Made by a program: the position numbers and the translations under genes. From the NCBI GenBank assembly GCA_964369665.1, contig CAYJFS010000007.1, positions 1 through 64,000 on the forward strand: a stretch of DNA of 64,000 nt. Direction: 5' to 3'. Positions 62,815-64,000 of this stretch are shown in pieces; position 1 is the first letter of the stretch, and each line of letters begins with the position of its first letter. This DNA is from Bilophila sp964369665 (GTDB taxonomy: Bacteria; Desulfobacterota; Desulfovibrionia; Desulfovibrionales; Desulfovibrionaceae). The notes below the pieces were generated by a model that was not told the DNA's origin, made no database searches, and was given only the letters and a program-made list of their open reading frames with translations.

Positions 62815-63879
62815 TTATCTATTTACAGTTAATGAGTTTTTGGGATGAGATGAAGATGTCCAGTGGCGATAATATGTTATGCCTGTTAAAGGCTTTTGTG
62901 TTGTAAAAGGTTGTTTTAAAGCTGCCTGTACAACCCAATAGGGCATATTACAGCCTGCAGCTATTGTATGATCGATACTGGCTGGAAAGCGTGGATTAAC
63001 TTCTATAATTTTAGCTTTATTATAGCTATCTCTGCCCATTTCTATGTTAGCTACTCCATGTAAGCAAAGGGCTGAAGCTGCTTGCATACTAAGATTATAT
63101 AGTTCTTCATCATGAAATGTTGTACCATAAAGAGAGGTACCATAAATACGTTTTTCTTCTGTACGAAGGCACACAACAAGCGGTTTTCCTTTATTTAAAA
63201 AAATATCAGCACTATATCGAGCATCAGGCAAAAATTCAGAAACTTGTAATGGAGGTATTGAATTTTTATATTGTTCAAGCCAGAAGAAGAGCTCTTGTTT
63301 TGAGATATAGATGTTATCTCGTTCAAAAAAACGGTTGAAATAGTTGGTTTCTGGCATGACGATTTTTACACCACTTGCTCCAGTACTGAATTCTTGTTTT
63401 ATGACTATAGGGTTCCTGTTTATACCAAAATCATTTAAGAGTTTTTCCAGTTCTGAAGGGTTATTTGCTAAGCAAAAGTTTGGAACGGCTATACTACGCT
63501 CTTTTAAAAAAGGGAGTAATAAGTGTTTATTGTTAGCTATACATATATATTCATGTGGAGAATGTTGTACTGTACATCCATATGATTCTAAAGTTTTTGC
63601 ATGTTGTGCATAAAAAAGCTGATCTTCAGTAGATAATGGGACTATAAGGTCAATATTGTGTTTGGTAATTATTGTTTGTAGATCATGTAATAGTGATTCT
63701 GCTTTACTTCTTGGGGCAACTACGTATCCAAAATCTGCCATATGAAGGCCATATGCTTGCGGGTTCATATCCACGCCAATAAGGATGTTAGAAGGCATAA
63801 CATTATCAGTAGTTTTTAGTGCAGATATGATAGCCTGTGCACCATCATTTCCAACTGAAGTGAGTAAAATCTTTTTCAT
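62815..63879 (-). CDS. ATP-grasp family ligase (carbamoyl-phosphate-synthase-like)
   Basis: The 354-residue protein has the pre-ATP-grasp Rossmann start MKKILLTSVGNDGAQAIISA. The ATP-grasp core includes IVIKQEFSTGASGVKI and, near the end, IEVNPRFPASIDHTIAAG, where glutamate and asparagine bind metal-ATP. Such enzymes make amide or peptide-like bonds and often occur in surface-polysaccharide loci. Its start lies eight bases after the stop of an aminotransferase, suggesting a shared glycan-modification pathway. Substrate unknown. Confidence 0.85.
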   Translation of the reverse strand: MKKILLTSVGNDGAQAIISALKTTDNVMPSNILIGVDMNPQAYGLHMADFGYVVAPRSKAESLLHDLQTIITKHNIDLIVPLSTEDQLFYAQHAKTLESYGCTVQHSPHEYICIANNKHLLLPFLKERSIAVPNFCLANNPSELEKLLNDFGINRNPIVIKQEFSTGASGVKIVMPETNYFNRFFERDNIYISKQELFFWLEQYKNSIPPLQVSEFLPDARYSADIFLNKGKPLVVCLRTEEKRIYGTSLYGTTFHDEELYNLSMQAASALCLHGVANIEMGRDSYNKAKIIEVNPRFPASIDHTIAAGCNMPYWVVQAALKQPFTTQKPLTGITYYRHWTSSSHPKNSLTVNR

Positions 63880-63887
63880 AGTAGTGT

Positions 63888-64000
63888 CTAATTAAGTATG
63901 GTTTTTGCTTTTTGTAAAATGGTCTCTTCTTCTTTATCTGTTAACGCTGGGTAGAAAGGAATAGAAAAAAGGTGTTCAAATAGTGAGGATGCCACAGGAT
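63888..64000 (-). CDS. DegT/DnrJ/EryC1-type aminotransferase, C-terminal fragment
   Basis: Only the last 37 codons lie in the window; the rest continues beyond base 64000. The tail reads SSLFEHLFSIPFYPALTDKE, then the end EETILQKAKTILN. The L-F-S-I-P-F-Y-P-x-L-T-D pattern is typical of the C-terminus of sugar aminotransferases of the DegT/DnrJ/EryC1 family, which use PLP to aminate nucleotide-linked ketosugars. It leads directly into the ATP-grasp gene. Confidence 0.65.
   Translation of the reverse strand, partial: PVASSLFEHLFSIPFYPALTDKEEETILQKAKTILN

Overview
The window is very AT-rich, densely coded bacterial DNA. Almost every gene resembles those of Desulfovibrionaceae: an Rnf complex with a decaheme cytochrome and ApbE, an H+-pyrophosphatase, an unusual acetyl-CoA carboxylase locus and Liv ABC transport. 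The low GC, signs of gene decay and one host-signalling-like protein fit an obligate intracellular member, most probably Lawsonia intracellularis. That species call is an inference from content; no database was searched. A C50 homopolymer at positions 1-50 suggests the window starts at the end of a sequence record.

Layout: 0.3-1.5 kb, a glycosyltransferase. 1.8-8.0 kb, rsmA, HU, a small membrane protein, rpsU, a GatB/YqeY protein, dnaG and rpoD, i.e. a macromolecular-synthesis cluster with an internal terminator between rpsU and yqeY. 8.1-14.3 kb (minus), purL, a polyprenyl diphosphate synthase, a NhaD-like antiporter and an unknown membrane protein. 14.4-17.5 kb, two glycan-assembly genes and an EVE-domain protein. 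17.6-24.4 kb (minus), decaheme cytochrome-rnfC-D-G-E-A-B-apbE. 24.6-30.4 kb, TerC, a CstA family transporter and two tandem MATE exporters, the first frameshifted in a T7 run. 30.5-36.3 kb, a lysozyme-like protein, thiSGHF (minus), ruvX and mltG. 36.4-43.4 kb (minus), hppA and livFGMHK. 43.6-47.8 kb, a glycosyltransferase, an EF-hand protein, glnS and ssb. 47.8-52.5 kb (minus), an acetyl-CoA carboxylase-like set. 52.9-60.1 kb, two motAB stator pairs flanking a TspO-like protein, an MFS transporter and a 570-residue unknown. 60.3-64 kb, a NifX-like protein, a 1.1 kb decayed region, a repeat-rich Pro/Gly protein, an ATP-grasp protein and the end of an aminotransferase.

The genes suggest ion-gradient bioenergetics (Rnf, HppA, NhaD and two stator types with sodium-like and proton-like sequences), import of amino acids, and envelope-glycan synthesis.

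The most interesting item is the protein at 61836-62582. It has repeated proline-rich PLPPIPGEN segments, and all four of its tyrosines lie in Y-x-x-I/L contexts, including HIYEEI, HIYEAI and LVYADL. These resemble host SH2- and ITIM-type phosphotyrosine motifs and bacterial EPIYA-like effectors. The gene also carries a G9 tract that could switch it on and off, and is surrounded by decayed sequence. It is a good candidate for a phase-variable, tyrosine-phosphorylated host-targeted effector.
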